Notes under the pieces: model-generated | What the model was told of the DNA's origin: nothing | The model's database searches: none | The model's input: only the letters and a program-made list of their open reading frames with translations | Assembly: GCA_013375455.1 (NCBI GenBank) | Contig: JABXJT010000012.1 | Span: forward strand, 25,359 to 89,358 | Direction of reading: 5' to 3' | DNA length: 64,000 nucleotides | Source of the DNA: Candidatus Helarchaeota archaeon | Lineage (GTDB): Archaea; Asgardarchaeota; Lokiarchaeia; Helarchaeales; HEL-GB-A | Part shown: one piece after another, positions 42,235-52,140 of the stretch | Layout: each line of letters begins with the position of its first letter | How positions within the stretch are numbered: the stretch's first letter is position 1 | Program-made: the position numbers and the translations under genes

Positions 42235-43158
42235 TTAAGAAATTAAAATATCTAAAGTAATGTGATATGTCTTTGGACCATAAGATTTTACATAAGTAGT
42301 ATTAATCAGTTTAATTTTACGATTATGGTGTTTATTCTTTTTTTCAAAATCAATTAACAAGTCTTCTGGGTCTTCCTTTTCTTTAATTAAGCCTTCATAA
42401 TGAATTATGGCCCGATCATCAATAATTTTAAACACGGTTTCTATGTGATCTCGTGACGCAGGAAGAATTCCCATAATCACGCGGTTGGCCTTCTCAGCGA
42501 TTTTTAGAGCTTCTGCTTTCGAATCACCTAAAATGGGAACAATGATCTCGCGCGCTTCATTAATTTTATTTAATTTAATATTCTCAACAAGATAGTGGTA
42601 AGCAACCGGATTCAATTCAAATGCATAAATTTTCAGGGGTTTTCTTGATAACCCAATGACTAAACTAAAATAACCGATACCTGCAAACAAATCAAATATT
42701 ACTTCATCGGGTTGCACCAAATCAGAAATTCGTTTTCGCTCATTAATATTTCCTTTTGAGAACATTATTTTTGTAATATCAAATTTATAAGAGATCCCAT
42801 GCTCTTTATGAATTATTTCTGGGTTATCTTCACCCCTGATAAATTCAATTTGAGGGGTGCGATATTCACCAACCACGCCCCCGATTTTTAAATAAACTCC
42901 TTTAACTATTTTAAATGCATCTAATATTTCTTGGGCGATAACTGCTTTTTGCTTCAACAACTCTGGTTTTAGAGTTAAAATGGCTTTATCACCAATCTGT
43001 TGAAATCCTGTGGGTAAGAGTTGTAGTTCCTTGTTGGTTAATGTGTCTTTTAAGCGAACTTGCATTAGTTTTTTGAATTTTGCCACGTGATTCGATCTAC
43101 CTTGGCGACTATTAAATTGTTGCGCATTGTGCCTTACAACCATAAACGCGCATTTCAA
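42235..43158 (-). CDS. taw2: TYW2/Trm5-family tRNA-modifying SAM-dependent enzyme
   Basis: Up to 307 residues from the first start; a later Met is possible. The SAM-binding motif is IFDLFAGIGYFSLVIG with the FELNPVAYHYLVENI second motif. The catalytic-loop region reads NRVIMGILPASRDH, close to the G-x-P-S form of TYW2/Taw2 (wybutosine side-chain transfer) and unlike the NLP-P form of Trm5 methyltransferase. So TYW2-type aminocarboxypropyl transfer to tRNA(Phe) G37 is favoured. Other wybutosine genes are not in the window. Confidence 0.75.
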   Translation of the reverse strand: MKCAFMVVRHNAQQFNSRQGRSNHVAKFKKLMQVRLKDTLTNKELQLLPTGFQQIGDKAILTLKPELLKQKAVIAQEILDAFKIVKGVYLKIGGVVGEYRTPQIEFIRGEDNPEIIHKEHGISYKFDITKIMFSKGNINERKRISDLVQPDEVIFDLFAGIGYFSLVIGLSRKPLKIYAFELNPVAYHYLVENIKLNKINEAREIIVPILGDSKAEALKIAEKANRVIMGILPASRDHIETVFKIIDDRAIIHYEGLIKEKEDPEDLLIDFEKKNKHHNRKIKLINTTYVKSYGPKTYHITLDILIS

Positions 43159-43225
43159 AAAAATTGTATAGGAGTTTATATATGCGCATCGGAAAAAATT
43201 GATACTTCAATTAAGAGGTGTTAGA

Positions 43226-43357
43226 ATGAACCAAATTGAACTATTATCCGAAAGTAAGGTACTAACCTTAGCATTGGTTATTATGGGTATTGTTATGGGG
43301 CTCTCAGTGCTAAGCACGGGCAGTGCAGATCCCTGGAATCCATGGCCGTGGCCATAA
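43226..43357 (+). CDS. 43-residue single-TM microprotein ending WNPWPWP
   Basis: ATG 43226 is preceded by AAGAGGTG at ideal spacing, and the frame ends TAA at 43357. The peptide has a charged start (MNQIELLSESK), one hydrophobic segment (VLTLALVIMGIVMGLSVLST) and a striking Trp/Pro-rich tail. A TTTATATATG promoter element lies at about 43174. The strong ribosome site and clean membrane segment make it a likely real gene that is too short for default gene finding. Confidence 0.55.
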   Translation: MNQIELLSESKVLTLALVIMGIVMGLSVLSTGSADPWNPWPWP

Positions 43358-43500
43358 GAATCATGCATCTCAACGAATTTCACTTCATATAATCTCTTTT
43401 TTTTAATTATGACAACCAATTTCATATAACGATAATTCATTTTATCGAGAAAGCTGCCTATTCTATAATATGTCCCAAAAAAATATAAAAAAAGAAAAAA

Positions 43501-44643
43501 TTATGGGTCTTCTATGCCGGTTTCCGTAATTTCGAAAAGCGCTTCTCCCTCAGGGAGACACGGACTATCTATTAAGCGAGCCACGCGTTTAGTTCCCTTA
43601 GATTTTCGGAGATAAATGCGATAAGTTGATGAATGTGCAAGAACATGCCCACCAACAGGACGCGTTGGATCTCCAAAAAAAACTCCGGGCGAATCCATAA
43701 CTTGATTGGTGATGAATATGGCAATATTGTAGGCCTCAGCAAGTTGCAAGAGTTTATGGATAAATTTATTCAACTTTTGTTGGCGTTCACTTAAAGTTCC
43801 TCGACCAATATATTCTGCTCTGAAATGACTCATTACAGAATCTACGATGACCAATTTAACGTTATTTTCCTGAATTAATTTTGGAGAACTATCGGTAATA
43901 ACCATTTGATGATCGCTATTATAAGCTCGTGCATAGTACACATTTTTTAAAACTTTAGATCCATCGAGTTTATACCTCGCCGCAATCTGAAGAAGGCGTT
44001 CTGGACGAAATGTACCCTCACTATCTATGTAAAGGGCAGTTCCATTCAATCCACCCTGGTCCGTAGGAAGTTGTACTGTAACACAGAGCTGATGTGCAAT
44101 TTGCGTTTTTCCCGTCCTAAATTCACCATAAACTTCCGTCATCGAACGAGTTTCAATACCACCTCCAAGCAATCCATCCAATTTCTCAGAACCCGTCGTT
44201 AATCGACTAATTTTCTTTCGTTCATCGAATAAATTTTCTGCAGTCATAAACCCAATGTTTAATTTACTTCTAGCTGCTAAAATCACTTTCTGAGCTGTCG
44301 CCTCTCCAATTCCCGTGGCGGCTGAAATTTCTTTTGGCGAGGCTACTGAAATAGCTTCATAGGTTGAATAGCCCCCCTCTGATAGTTTCGCCGCAATGGT
44401 TGGCCCTACTCCAGGCAGATCTTCTAAATCACCATTTGAGATTTCATCTGATCCTGCAATCTCATTAATGAATTCATCTTCTACAGGATTTTCTCCCAAA
44501 AAATCATCTTCTAGACGATTTTTTTCCATTATTTTATCTATAACAGGATCCTCTTCCACCGTCTTAGGCTCTAAATCATCTAAACTCGCATCAACTTTTT
44601 TCGTGGTCTTTTTTTTTGTGGTTTTTCCCGCACTCTTAGCCAT
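43501..44643 (-). CDS. radA: RadA recombinase
   Basis: 380 residues, archaeal Rad51/RecA homologue for strand exchange. An acidic and Lys-rich N-terminal extension (about 1-75) precedes helix-hairpin-helix motifs ([24 protein letters not shown]) and the RecA core with Walker [10 protein letters not shown], Walker B VIVDSV, and the L2 region [22 protein letters not shown]. The extension is longer than in typical RadA (about 320-350 residues). Monocistronic. Confidence 0.95.
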   Translation of the reverse strand: MAKSAGKTTKKKTTKKVDASLDDLEPKTVEEDPVIDKIMEKNRLEDDFLGENPVEDEFINEIAGSDEISNGDLEDLPGVGPTIAAKLSEGGYSTYEAISVASPKEISAATGIGEATAQKVILAARSKLNIGFMTAENLFDERKKISRLTTGSEKLDGLLGGGIETRSMTEVYGEFRTGKTQIAHQLCVTVQLPTDQGGLNGTALYIDSEGTFRPERLLQIAARYKLDGSKVLKNVYYARAYNSDHQMVITDSSPKLIQENNVKLVIVDSVMSHFRAEYIGRGTLSERQQKLNKFIHKLLQLAEAYNIAIFITNQVMDSPGVFFGDPTRPVGGHVLAHSSTYRIYLRKSKGTKRVARLIDSPCLPEGEALFEITETGIEDP

Positions 44644-44837
44644 GCAAATCCCTTCAAAATCAACCTTGAAGAGTAAATATTCCTACTTAAACTCAAGAGG
44701 CTCCCGACAATAAGTAAAGGATTCTAAAAAATAGTTCAAATTCTTGCCTCAACAAAAAAAATGATGAAACGTCTATTACCTGTCACGGAGAACTAATGAA
44801 TCTCCAATTAATTCGATTTTCAATCAAATTACACGTG

Positions 44838-45704
44838 TCATTTTCTGAATTTCTTTCTCGAATGAAGATGTTTTGCTAATAGAATCGTTGACAATAGGAG
44901 ACCGATGCCAAGAAAGATATACATGCCTAACTCAAGGATAATAAGCAAGCTGCCAGTAACTTCATGCCCAAAGGGGACTCCAATACCACAGCTTCCATGA
45001 GCGTGGTGCGAGGAGAGATTATTCAAAATTAATAACCCAAAACTCATAAGGAAACAAAATGCGACCATGAATACTCCGATTTGATTTACGGTTGAAGATG
45101 ATGTTGGGGAAACTTCGCCTGGCTTGATGGATGAATATTTACTGTCAACGTATTCGGCACCTCTGGCGATTATTGGCGCAAATAAGACACCGTTTAGCAC
45201 TGCAGTGAAGAATAGGGGGAGCATGTAAAAAACAAGGGGGAGAAAGATACCTAGCTGGTCCGTGTAGATTGAAAGCATTGTTGGAACTAATGTTCCAACG
45301 ACCGCAGCGAGAAGCGCAAACAATGACAACCGAAACAGGTGGGGACCTTCTGAATATTTACCAGGATAATATTTGTTGTAGGCTAGCCCAGGGATGAATC
45401 CCATTAGTCCCATTCCAATCGGCCAAATGATCCATACCCCCCCGTATAGCAATGCATCTGCCAAGAGTTTTCCCCCAAATCCTACAAGGAATCCGACAAT
45501 AGGTCCATACTTGGCGCCCATCACCATGGGAATCGCAATTGCAGGGAATATTGCGACATAAACTACAATATACATTTGATGGGGGAGATTTAAGATAATA
45601 AAGAGAGTTTCCAACCCTAAATAAGCGAGGATTCCTATTAGAAGTGGAAGTAGGCTTTCCTTTCCAATCCGCCAGCGACTCCTTCCATTTTTTTCTTCGC
45701 CCAT
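44838..45704 (-). CDS. ECF-transporter S-component-like membrane protein
   Basis: 288 residues from ATG 45704, chosen for GAGGTGG upstream. Five or six membrane segments in the N-terminal 190 residues with the ECF S-component style (IFPAIAIPMVMGAKYGPIVGFLVGFGGKLLAD, WIIWPIGMGLMGFIPGLAY); then a His-rich loop (SSHHAHGSCGIGVPFGHE) and two more segments. S-components bind vitamins or similar ligands and borrow a shared ATPase module. It is 13 bases after the linalool-dehydratase-like gene, so it may take up the product or substrate of that enzyme (inference). Confidence 0.65.
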   Translation of the reverse strand: MGEEKNGRSRWRIGKESLLPLLIGILAYLGLETLFIILNLPHQMYIVVYVAIFPAIAIPMVMGAKYGPIVGFLVGFGGKLLADALLYGGVWIIWPIGMGLMGFIPGLAYNKYYPGKYSEGPHLFRLSLFALLAAVVGTLVPTMLSIYTDQLGIFLPLVFYMLPLFFTAVLNGVLFAPIIARGAEYVDSKYSSIKPGEVSPTSSSTVNQIGVFMVAFCFLMSFGLLILNNLSSHHAHGSCGIGVPFGHEVTGSLLIILELGMYIFLGIGLLLSTILLAKHLHSRKKFRK

Positions 45705-45717
45705 TTTCGCCACCTCG

Positions 45718-47343
45718 TTAAAATTCAATAACGAAATTATAACTCCCTGGGTCTTCAATTGAAATAGTTATATTCTCCACGTTGTATTGCGGAGTAAATC
45801 CAGAAGTTTGAGCCGAATACACGGTCCCATTTTCTGCATTCGTTAAATGAATGGTTCCTGGGACAGCGGCACTGCATGTCAACAGAAAAGCTGTCTTAGT
45901 TTCGTCGTAATATGCTTGATTAATGAAGATGTTCTCAATATCGGACACATCTACGATATACGTTTGATTATTCCAGAAGGAAGGGGCCCTGCGTTGTGTG
46001 AAGTTACCTAATGTAACCCAATCCTGTTGCATTCCCCAATACAGGATCGCGTTAGCAACAAATTGGAGTCCTTCAAAGAGTGGGGTAGGATAATAGAACG
46101 TATTGCTCTTCCATTTAGGAGGAAAAAGTGATTCAATCCAATTCATAATATTATTAAGGGATTTTGTATCACCCATTTCTTTCGCACACATGATTCCGAA
46201 GCCATTTGCTACAATAGACCAGGCAAACTCCATTATGTCAGTTGAATAAGGGGCGGCGTATGCATCCTCTAAGACGAACTCAAACTCACCAATGATGCCG
46301 GGGTAGGTATGGTTTTTTACATAGACAGGTTTGTACTTGTCGTAGAGAGTTTGAGCAATGCTCTGATTATACGCATTGATGAATGCGATAGTCCAGGCAT
46401 TCGTGTAGCCTGAGTCATAATCATGAACGTGATTAGGATTGCCAGCAACAAATTTCGTTACATTTATCCCATTCACGAAGAGTCCATCTGCCGTCATATT
46501 TTCCAACGACCATTCTAGAAAACGTGCGGCTGCGGAGTAATAGTTAGAGGGAGAGGTGTTCAAGGCTTCATCATAAATTTTAAAGGCGAGGCTTTGAATG
46601 CTATTACACTGGGTAAAGAGCTGGACTGGTTCGCATGTCACACCGGGAGTTGTATGGGTTGGGTGAGAATTATTGGTCATCTCATCGAATAACATATCAC
46701 ATTGCTGAGTCAACGTGAAGTTGTATTTCGGATCATTGAAGAGATACTGGTATAATGCTTGCATGAGAACCCAATGACCCCGATACATGATATTGGTGTA
46801 ATTTAAGCCATAATAGTCCCCTAGCGGTACGCCAGGATAATGATCAATGGTATATTGATAGAATGATTTTCCATCATAAGCCATTTGGCCAGACACGTTC
46901 CAGTACTCCATTACTCTTGGGGATTCCATCTTTTGGATCACCCAATCACTCGTATTTTGATAATATTGAGGGTCCCGATAGCCCGGGGTTGTCGCAATCA
47001 TTTCTGACATAGCGTAGGCTAGAAAACTAAGTACGTAACGAAGTCCAGTGTCCGCGCCCGGGCCGAAGGTGACCGGCAGCCCTGCGAGGGAGGGCTCGAT
47101 GTTATCGAACGAATCGACGCCCTGGCTGAACAGGACCTCCCGGAAATAGTTGTACAACCCTATAATTTCATTCGAGATGTGGGGATATTTTGCCAAATCA
47201 TACGTCCTTCCTCCGGAAGTCGTGATCGTGGGAAATTCGGGTGTTGGGATCCTACTCCTGGGTTCATAGACGCTCAAAAGCACCAATCCAGCGACCAGAA
47301 TGCAACAAACAAGGAAGTATTTGTTTTTCTTGAAGAAGCTCAT
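45718..47343 (-). CDS. exported linalool dehydratase/isomerase-like protein
   Basis: 541 residues. An N-terminal anchor or signal segment (about 9-25) is followed by a helical (alpha/alpha-barrel type) domain. The linalool dehydratase/isomerase residues appear by motif and spacing: D98 in GADTGLRY, H190 in YRGHW, C237 and C246 in CEPVQLFTQC, against D39, H129, C171 and C180 of the Castellaniella enzyme (from memory; intervals 92, 47 and 9 compared with 90, 42 and 9). The last 90 residues form a beta domain (IHLTNAENGTVYSAQ ... IEDPGSYNFVIE). The exported location resembles the periplasmic enzyme. Terpene-alcohol or other substrates are possible. First gene of a two-gene operon. Confidence 0.7.
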   Translation of the reverse strand: MSFFKKNKYFLVCCILVAGLVLLSVYEPRSRIPTPEFPTITTSGGRTYDLAKYPHISNEIIGLYNYFREVLFSQGVDSFDNIEPSLAGLPVTFGPGADTGLRYVLSFLAYAMSEMIATTPGYRDPQYYQNTSDWVIQKMESPRVMEYWNVSGQMAYDGKSFYQYTIDHYPGVPLGDYYGLNYTNIMYRGHWVLMQALYQYLFNDPKYNFTLTQQCDMLFDEMTNNSHPTHTTPGVTCEPVQLFTQCNSIQSLAFKIYDEALNTSPSNYYSAAARFLEWSLENMTADGLFVNGINVTKFVAGNPNHVHDYDSGYTNAWTIAFINAYNQSIAQTLYDKYKPVYVKNHTYPGIIGEFEFVLEDAYAAPYSTDIMEFAWSIVANGFGIMCAKEMGDTKSLNNIMNWIESLFPPKWKSNTFYYPTPLFEGLQFVANAILYWGMQQDWVTLGNFTQRRAPSFWNNQTYIVDVSDIENIFINQAYYDETKTAFLLTCSAAVPGTIHLTNAENGTVYSAQTSGFTPQYNVENITISIEDPGSYNFVIEF

Positions 47344-47505
47344 GATGAATGCCTCGTAGTAGATTTTTAACTATCGATGAAATCATTAATAATTGTTTTT
47401 TAAATTGGGATAGCACTTATCTTTTAGATTTTAAGATTCAAAAACTTTTTAATAAAGAAGTGATAAACATATGAGCGACTACTTATAAAAGAGGGTTGAT
47501 TCATT

Positions 47506-48186
47506 ATGGTACAATTTTCGGATTTTCAAAAATTGGAATTTAGCCTATGGGTTGCGATCATTGTCATCGTGTTAATGTTTGCGTATTATTTTTTGAGACG
47601 GGGTCTGAAGAAGGAAGATGTCCCAAAAACCTTTAATGTTGCGGCAGGGATTTTGTTTTTAGGGATGGGATTTAGGTTCATATTTTCGATTTTTTATTAT
47701 TATATTGATCATCCTTCATTCTATCGTAATCCGATAATCATGTTTTTAGGGAATGCAGTTCTCTTTTTGGGGACAGTACCGTTAGGTTTCTATCTAGAAA
47801 AGAATGTATTTCAAAAAACGAAATATATCATTTCAGCTGCAGCAATGGTGTTATTCGCGGTCTTTGTTTATTTTTCTATCTCCTCGAATTTTGATGGCCC
47901 TATCATGTTACAATGGATCCTTCCCCCTCTTGGAATTGTAGTCTTCATAATTGCAGGTGGGTATCTATATTTAATATTTAAAACAACGGGAAGCGTCCGA
48001 ACAAGCGCAACACTCATTTTTATTGGGATTTTATTGATAGTAGGGTTTTTCTTAATCCTAATGTTCTTTGGCCCATACGCCCATACTCCCATTCCAGTCG
48101 TGGAGGATTATTTAGCAATTATCTGCCCCGTTGTTATGATGATGGGAACATTTATTCTCGCAAAAGGAGTTTTCGGCTATTCTTGA
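47506..48186 (+). CDS. seven-TM membrane protein, unknown
   Basis: 226 residues with seven hydrophobic segments (starting near residues 14, 43, 77, 104, 130, 165 and 200) and short loops. The topology resembles a 7TM sensor or receptor but no retinal Lys or other signature is visible. TATA-like CTTATAAAAG at about 47481 and AGAGGG upstream support the start. It is monocistronic; function not recognised. Confidence 0.55.
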   Translation: MVQFSDFQKLEFSLWVAIIVIVLMFAYYFLRRGLKKEDVPKTFNVAAGILFLGMGFRFIFSIFYYYIDHPSFYRNPIIMFLGNAVLFLGTVPLGFYLEKNVFQKTKYIISAAAMVLFAVFVYFSISSNFDGPIMLQWILPPLGIVVFIIAGGYLYLIFKTTGSVRTSATLIFIGILLIVGFFLILMFFGPYAHTPIPVVEDYLAIICPVVMMMGTFILAKGVFGYS

Positions 48187-48480
48187 ATTAACCCTTCGCC
48201 CCTATTTTTATTTATCATTGATATAGGTTAGCGTGTGGTTTTTGCGAAATTTTAATTAATTCTAATTTCAAGAAAATTCGCAAAAGCAATGGGGACTATT
48301 TATAGTTTTTTTAAAGATATTTCAATGCTAAAGTAATATGTCACTGAGAGTGAAAGGTACCGCCTTGTTCAGTTTTTAGCACGAAGACCCCGTAGCCGCC
48401 CCTTTGATTTTTATCTAGAGGCGGTACCCACTACTTTTGTTAACTTGAAAATAAAAAGGACCTGTTTAAAATAAAAAAAA
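48187..48480. other. intergenic stretch with a stable hairpin
   Basis: This 294-bp gap lies between a plus-strand and a minus-strand gene (convergent). No coding frame is credible. It contains an A/T promoter-like stretch (TTTATAGTTTTTTTAAA, about 48299-48315) and the 73-nt element described next. Confidence 0.45.
48356..48428 (+). ncRNA. candidate structured RNA with perfect 10-bp closing stem
   Basis: GGTACCGCCT (48356-48365) pairs perfectly with AGGCGGTACC (48419-48428), enclosing 53 nt with further local pairing (ACG ... CGT). The block is GC-rich against AT-rich flanks. A TATA-like TTTTTTTAAAG lies about 45 bases upstream. It could be a small RNA, a terminator for the 47506 gene, or a mobile-element relic. 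No known RNA family fits by eye. The strand is assumed. Confidence 0.35.
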
Positions 48481-48864
48481 TTAGTTAAGGAAAATTTTAA
48501 TTCTGTTGACGTTTTTCTTCAGAGCACGGCGGAAATAAAGGCAATTAGGAGACATTGACACGATCAGAAGCAAAAATGATTCTGAACGAGGACTTTTAGG
48601 TATTCTTTGAAAATATATTTTCTCATTTGGACAGTTGATGACAATATCATTCGGATTTTGGGGCAAATCTTTTAAATTTTTGAATAATTTTGAGATTTTT
48701 TCTGCAACTGGTGCAATGTTCGATGATTGTTCTGTTTTATTTGAGCTAATGAGAATTTGCCCCTCTTGTGATGCAATGCAAATGTTATAAATAGATTGGA
48801 TGTCAATTTCATCTAATATGTGTTGCAGAACTTTTAATTTTCGTTCCCATAAATCATCCTGCAT
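48481..48864 (-). CDS. roadblock/LC7-like small protein
   Basis: 127 residues: helix (LKVLQHILDEIDIQ), strands SIYNICIASQEGQILISSN, helix (APVAEKISKLFKNL), strands NDIVINCPNEKIYFQRI and ESFLLLIVS, then a helix. That alpha-beta-beta-alpha-beta-beta-beta order is the roadblock/longin-like fold used by Asgard archaea for GTPase regulation. Assignment is by fold pattern only. Monocistronic; no GTPase adjacent. Confidence 0.55.
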   Translation of the reverse strand: MQDDLWERKLKVLQHILDEIDIQSIYNICIASQEGQILISSNKTEQSSNIAPVAEKISKLFKNLKDLPQNPNDIVINCPNEKIYFQRIPKSPRSESFLLLIVSMSPNCLYFRRALKKNVNRIKIFLN

Positions 48865-49227
48865 TGGTAATCATTGATAAAGTAAAAAGCATGTTTTTAA
48901 AAGATTGAGGAGGGGGGGCGAAAATTATTTTGTCGAGTTTTATAACCATAAAATATATCTTTAAGATAAAAGTTTCAGGTATCTCTCTGGTTATGTTACG
49001 AGAAATCAGTTTAAAGTGATCCTACGAGGTCTTAATTTAGAATTCGCTCTATTAAATTAAGAGAAAGGAGTATAAAAGAAATTTGTGTAAAATTCCACAA
49101 ATCTTCGTAATTCGAATAATTTATTGATTCGAAAATAAAGTTAATTCGCGTTTTTGGCAGGTATTTTTATTTCATAAAATATGTCCTTAAATAACATTCC
49201 ATTTAAATAAATATCAAGGATTAGAAT
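48865..49227. promoter_or_regulatory. promoter region of the plus-strand ATPase gene
   Basis: 363 bp without a credible gene. It contains a GTATAAAAG TATA element (about 49070) and, just downstream, TTTGTG ... CACAAA and ATTCGAAT/ATTCGAAA partial inverted repeats that could be operator sites. Transcription of the 964-residue ATPase gene probably starts within it. Confidence 0.35.
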
Positions 49228-52122
49228 ATGAATCAAACGTTTCTACCTGAAAAAAAAGTTATTAATAGAAAATCTGGAAAATCATTATTAATTAAAATAG
49301 CAATAATGTTATTAATTTCGGTAAGCCTTGTTTTATTGAGTTATAAATTACCCAATCTATTACCATTGACAGTATCATTGCCTTTTATTATCGGTTTTTA
49401 CTACCTGAAGATTAAATCGACTTCAAAATATACTTTGACGAATTGCCAAACTATCAATGATATATTGTTAGTGGATGATGGTAAAAGGAAGAAATTCAAA
49501 GCAGTATCAATTATAGAAGTTCAAAACACTCCAAAAGATATAAGCGTGAAAGAAGAAAGAGAAAATAAAAAAGTTATTGAAAAATCAATCAGCCCCAGGG
49601 AGTTACAATATCTACACTATCATTTAACTTATCTTGCCAAATATATCCCCAATATTACGTTTGAAATTCATGTTGTTAAAAACAGTATTAATTTGCGAAT
49701 TATCTTATGTAAGACAGGTACTAAAATTGAAGAAATTATCCACTATCTCAAAATTTTAAAAAAGATCGTGGAAAAAACTTTTCAAAATTCCTTTCTAGGG
49801 TTAAAATTTGAAACACTTAAAGCCAAACAATTGGAAACTGCTTGGGCCTCAATTTTCGGAGGGTGGAATAATTTTAAATTCAAATTTATTGAAAAGAATA
49901 AAGTAGTTATTGATAAAATTGAAGAAAAAACCTTTTTAGCAATTTTAAAGATTAAAAGCAAGCCTATTTTTAATCTGATAAAAAGAAAGTCCCAAATTGA
50001 TGTCCTACTTAGGGGTTTACTTGGGTCTAACTTTGAATTAAATTATGTAATATCTGCCAACTCAATGGCAATTTATGATTTTGAAAGACAGAATCAAATG
50101 ATAATGAAATCATTTTCAAGGAATATTTCATCGAATGATCAATTTATCGAAGAAGAAGAAATTAAAAAAGAGCTGGTGAATTCCAGAAATTCAGGACAAA
50201 CAGGTTTGTGGAACGTCTCAGGATATGTAGTAATCCGTTCTAATAATGAAAAAAAACTTGATATTGATATTCAAAGTGTAAAAGAGCTAATTTCTCAAAT
50301 TTTTAATTCTGATTCTTCGATCTTGGAATCGAACAGACTTAAAAGAGCCTTTTCCAGCATTCCCATGCGTTCGTCTCTATCAGATAGCTTAAATTTAAGC
50401 AGTGAAGAATTAGCAATTTTATTTCACTTACCAAAGCACCCAATTCCTTTGAGTTCTATGTCGAACATTCCGATATTTGAAATTCCTCCTGAACGACGCG
50501 TTTCTGAAGGAATTCCACTTGGGAAAGTTCTATTTAACGATGAAGCGATATATCCTTTTCAATTAACATTAGAGGATCTAAGAATGAATGTATTTATTAT
50601 GGGTGAAAATGACATGGGAAAGTCTAGATTAGCAATGAATATCCTAAATCAATTGGTTGAGAAACACCCGAATATTAATTGGACTTGCTTTGATTGGAAA
50701 GGAGAATACATTTATTTATCGCATTTTATTAAAAACCACGAAATATTAGAATTAACACCGGGCTCAAATTTTGCCCCCGTTGAGCTAAACATGTTTGATC
50801 CACAGGGCTCAAATTGTGAGGAACATGCGAAAAAAGTATTTTTAATAATTCGCGAAGTGTTTAAAGATGTATTTACCGACCAATCTGAACTTTCTTCTCA
50901 GATGGAAAGTATATGTAAAGAAGTATTATACAATGTGATAAAACAGCCAAGATTGAGAAATCTAGATGACTTCATTGAAGAGCTAAAAAATTATGGGAGA
51001 TATAATGGATACGAAAATAAAACCATCATGGAAAGCATTATCATTCTGACTAATGCATTGGAAAAACTGAAACAAGGGATTATTAATCAAGTAATTAACG
51101 CGAAAAAATCAAATATAGATTTTGATCAGATAATTAATTCCAAAATTATTTTTAATTTTAGCTGCTTATTGGAAAATGGCGCTAGAAAAGAAGAGGTTCA
51201 GCTAATAATGAATTTACTTTTGAAATATATTTTCGATAAACAACTAGCAGGTACTGTTACTAATAGTTTAAAGCACGTAATTGTGATTGAAGAATCACAA
51301 CTTCTTATTCCTGTGATATTTCGAGAAGTCCCGGAAACAAATTTTATAGAAGATCTCCCACTCATATTAAGAGGGGTAGGAGTTAATTTAATTACTCTTA
51401 CCTCGGATTTTGAAATCTCTTCGGATATCATCTCAAATTCAGGCGTTAATATCATTTTTAAAACCCCAAATCTTTCTCAAAAACTTACCAAATTTCAGAA
51501 TTTATCTGACAGTCAAAAGAATTATTTGATGAATTTACCAAGGCGCGAAGCAATTGTTACAATTCCTAATTTCAATTTTCCATTTCACATATATACTGAC
51601 TATTTCAATATTGAACGCTCTCTTCCCGTTACTAATGCCCAGGCGTTAATCAATCATAAAAAAACCTGCCAGAAAATTATCCCAAAAAACAAAGAGAAAT
51701 TACCGAAAGATTCGTTTATTACCAAAAATTCTCAAGCATGGCTGAAAAGAGAAATTGAATTGAAATTGGAAAATGATTTTTTAAGGAGAGGAATAATAGG
51801 CAAACTCCCGAAAGATGATTTGTTTGATTATTTATGCTATAACCGAAATTGCTTCTTAAAAATTGTTTTACCAGATTCAAATGAGCAAACTTCGGAAACT
51901 TTGGATAGTTTTTTGCTCATATTAAATGAGAAGGCAATTGAACGACAAGTAAATGAGCTAATAATAATTGGTCCCTCTCAGAAATGGTGTGAAAATATTC
52001 GAATGAAATTAAATTCATGTAATTCAAATCGAATATGGATTTTTTCCTCTGATACTGATGATTGGGAGAAATTAAGCCAAATCCTCAATAACACAAATCC
52101 AATAAAACAAGTTCAATATTGA
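49228..52122 (+). CDS. membrane-tethered HerA/TraG-like ATPase
   Basis: 964 residues. Two membrane segments at about 24-64, a large middle region with ferredoxin-like repeats (FEIHVVKNSINLRIIL), and a HerA/FtsK/TraG-type ATPase with Walker A MGENDMGKSR (about 456-466), a later FDWKGEY and Walker B VIVIEESQ (about 685). The C-terminal 200 residues are helical and charged. The family includes conjugation coupling proteins (TraG/VirD4), VirB4 and HerA, which move DNA or protein. A larger relative on the opposite strand converges on it 148 bp away. It has no NurA neighbour. Confidence 0.7.
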   Translation: MNQTFLPEKKVINRKSGKSLLIKIAIMLLISVSLVLLSYKLPNLLPLTVSLPFIIGFYYLKIKSTSKYTLTNCQTINDILLVDDGKRKKFKAVSIIEVQNTPKDISVKEERENKKVIEKSISPRELQYLHYHLTYLAKYIPNITFEIHVVKNSINLRIILCKTGTKIEEIIHYLKILKKIVEKTFQNSFLGLKFETLKAKQLETAWASIFGGWNNFKFKFIEKNKVVIDKIEEKTFLAILKIKSKPIFNLIKRKSQIDVLLRGLLGSNFELNYVISANSMAIYDFERQNQMIMKSFSRNISSNDQFIEEEEIKKELVNSRNSGQTGLWNVSGYVVIRSNNEKKLDIDIQSVKELISQIFNSDSSILESNRLKRAFSSIPMRSSLSDSLNLSSEELAILFHLPKHPIPLSSMSNIPIFEIPPERRVSEGIPLGKVLFNDEAIYPFQLTLEDLRMNVFIMGENDMGKSRLAMNILNQLVEKHPNINWTCFDWKGEYIYLSHFIKNHEILELTPGSNFAPVELNMFDPQGSNCEEHAKKVFLIIREVFKDVFTDQSELSSQMESICKEVLYNVIKQPRLRNLDDFIEELKNYGRYNGYENKTIMESIIILTNALEKLKQGIINQVINAKKSNIDFDQIINSKIIFNFSCLLENGARKEEVQLIMNLLLKYIFDKQLAGTVTNSLKHVIVIEESQLLIPVIFREVPETNFIEDLPLILRGVGVNLITLTSDFEISSDIISNSGVNIIFKTPNLSQKLTKFQNLSDSQKNYLMNLPRREAIVTIPNFNFPFHIYTDYFNIERSLPVTNAQALINHKKTCQKIIPKNKEKLPKDSFITKNSQAWLKREIELKLENDFLRRGIIGKLPKDDLFDYLCYNRNCFLKIVLPDSNEQTSETLDSFLLILNEKAIERQVNELIIIGPSQKWCENIRMKLNSCNSNRIWIFSSDTDDWEKLSQILNNTNPIKQVQY

Positions 52123-52140
52123 TGAGATATATCAATTTTT

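Noticed and set aside
43207..43440. Minus-strand open frame opposite the Trp/Pro microprotein
   Set aside because: The plus-strand frame has a strong ribosome site and a clean TM segment; the minus-strand frame is its shadow.
48356..48428. tRNA gene at the 48.4 kb hairpin
   Set aside because: There is no T-arm GTTCRANNC, no D-arm pattern and no plausible anticodon loop, so it is not a tRNA.
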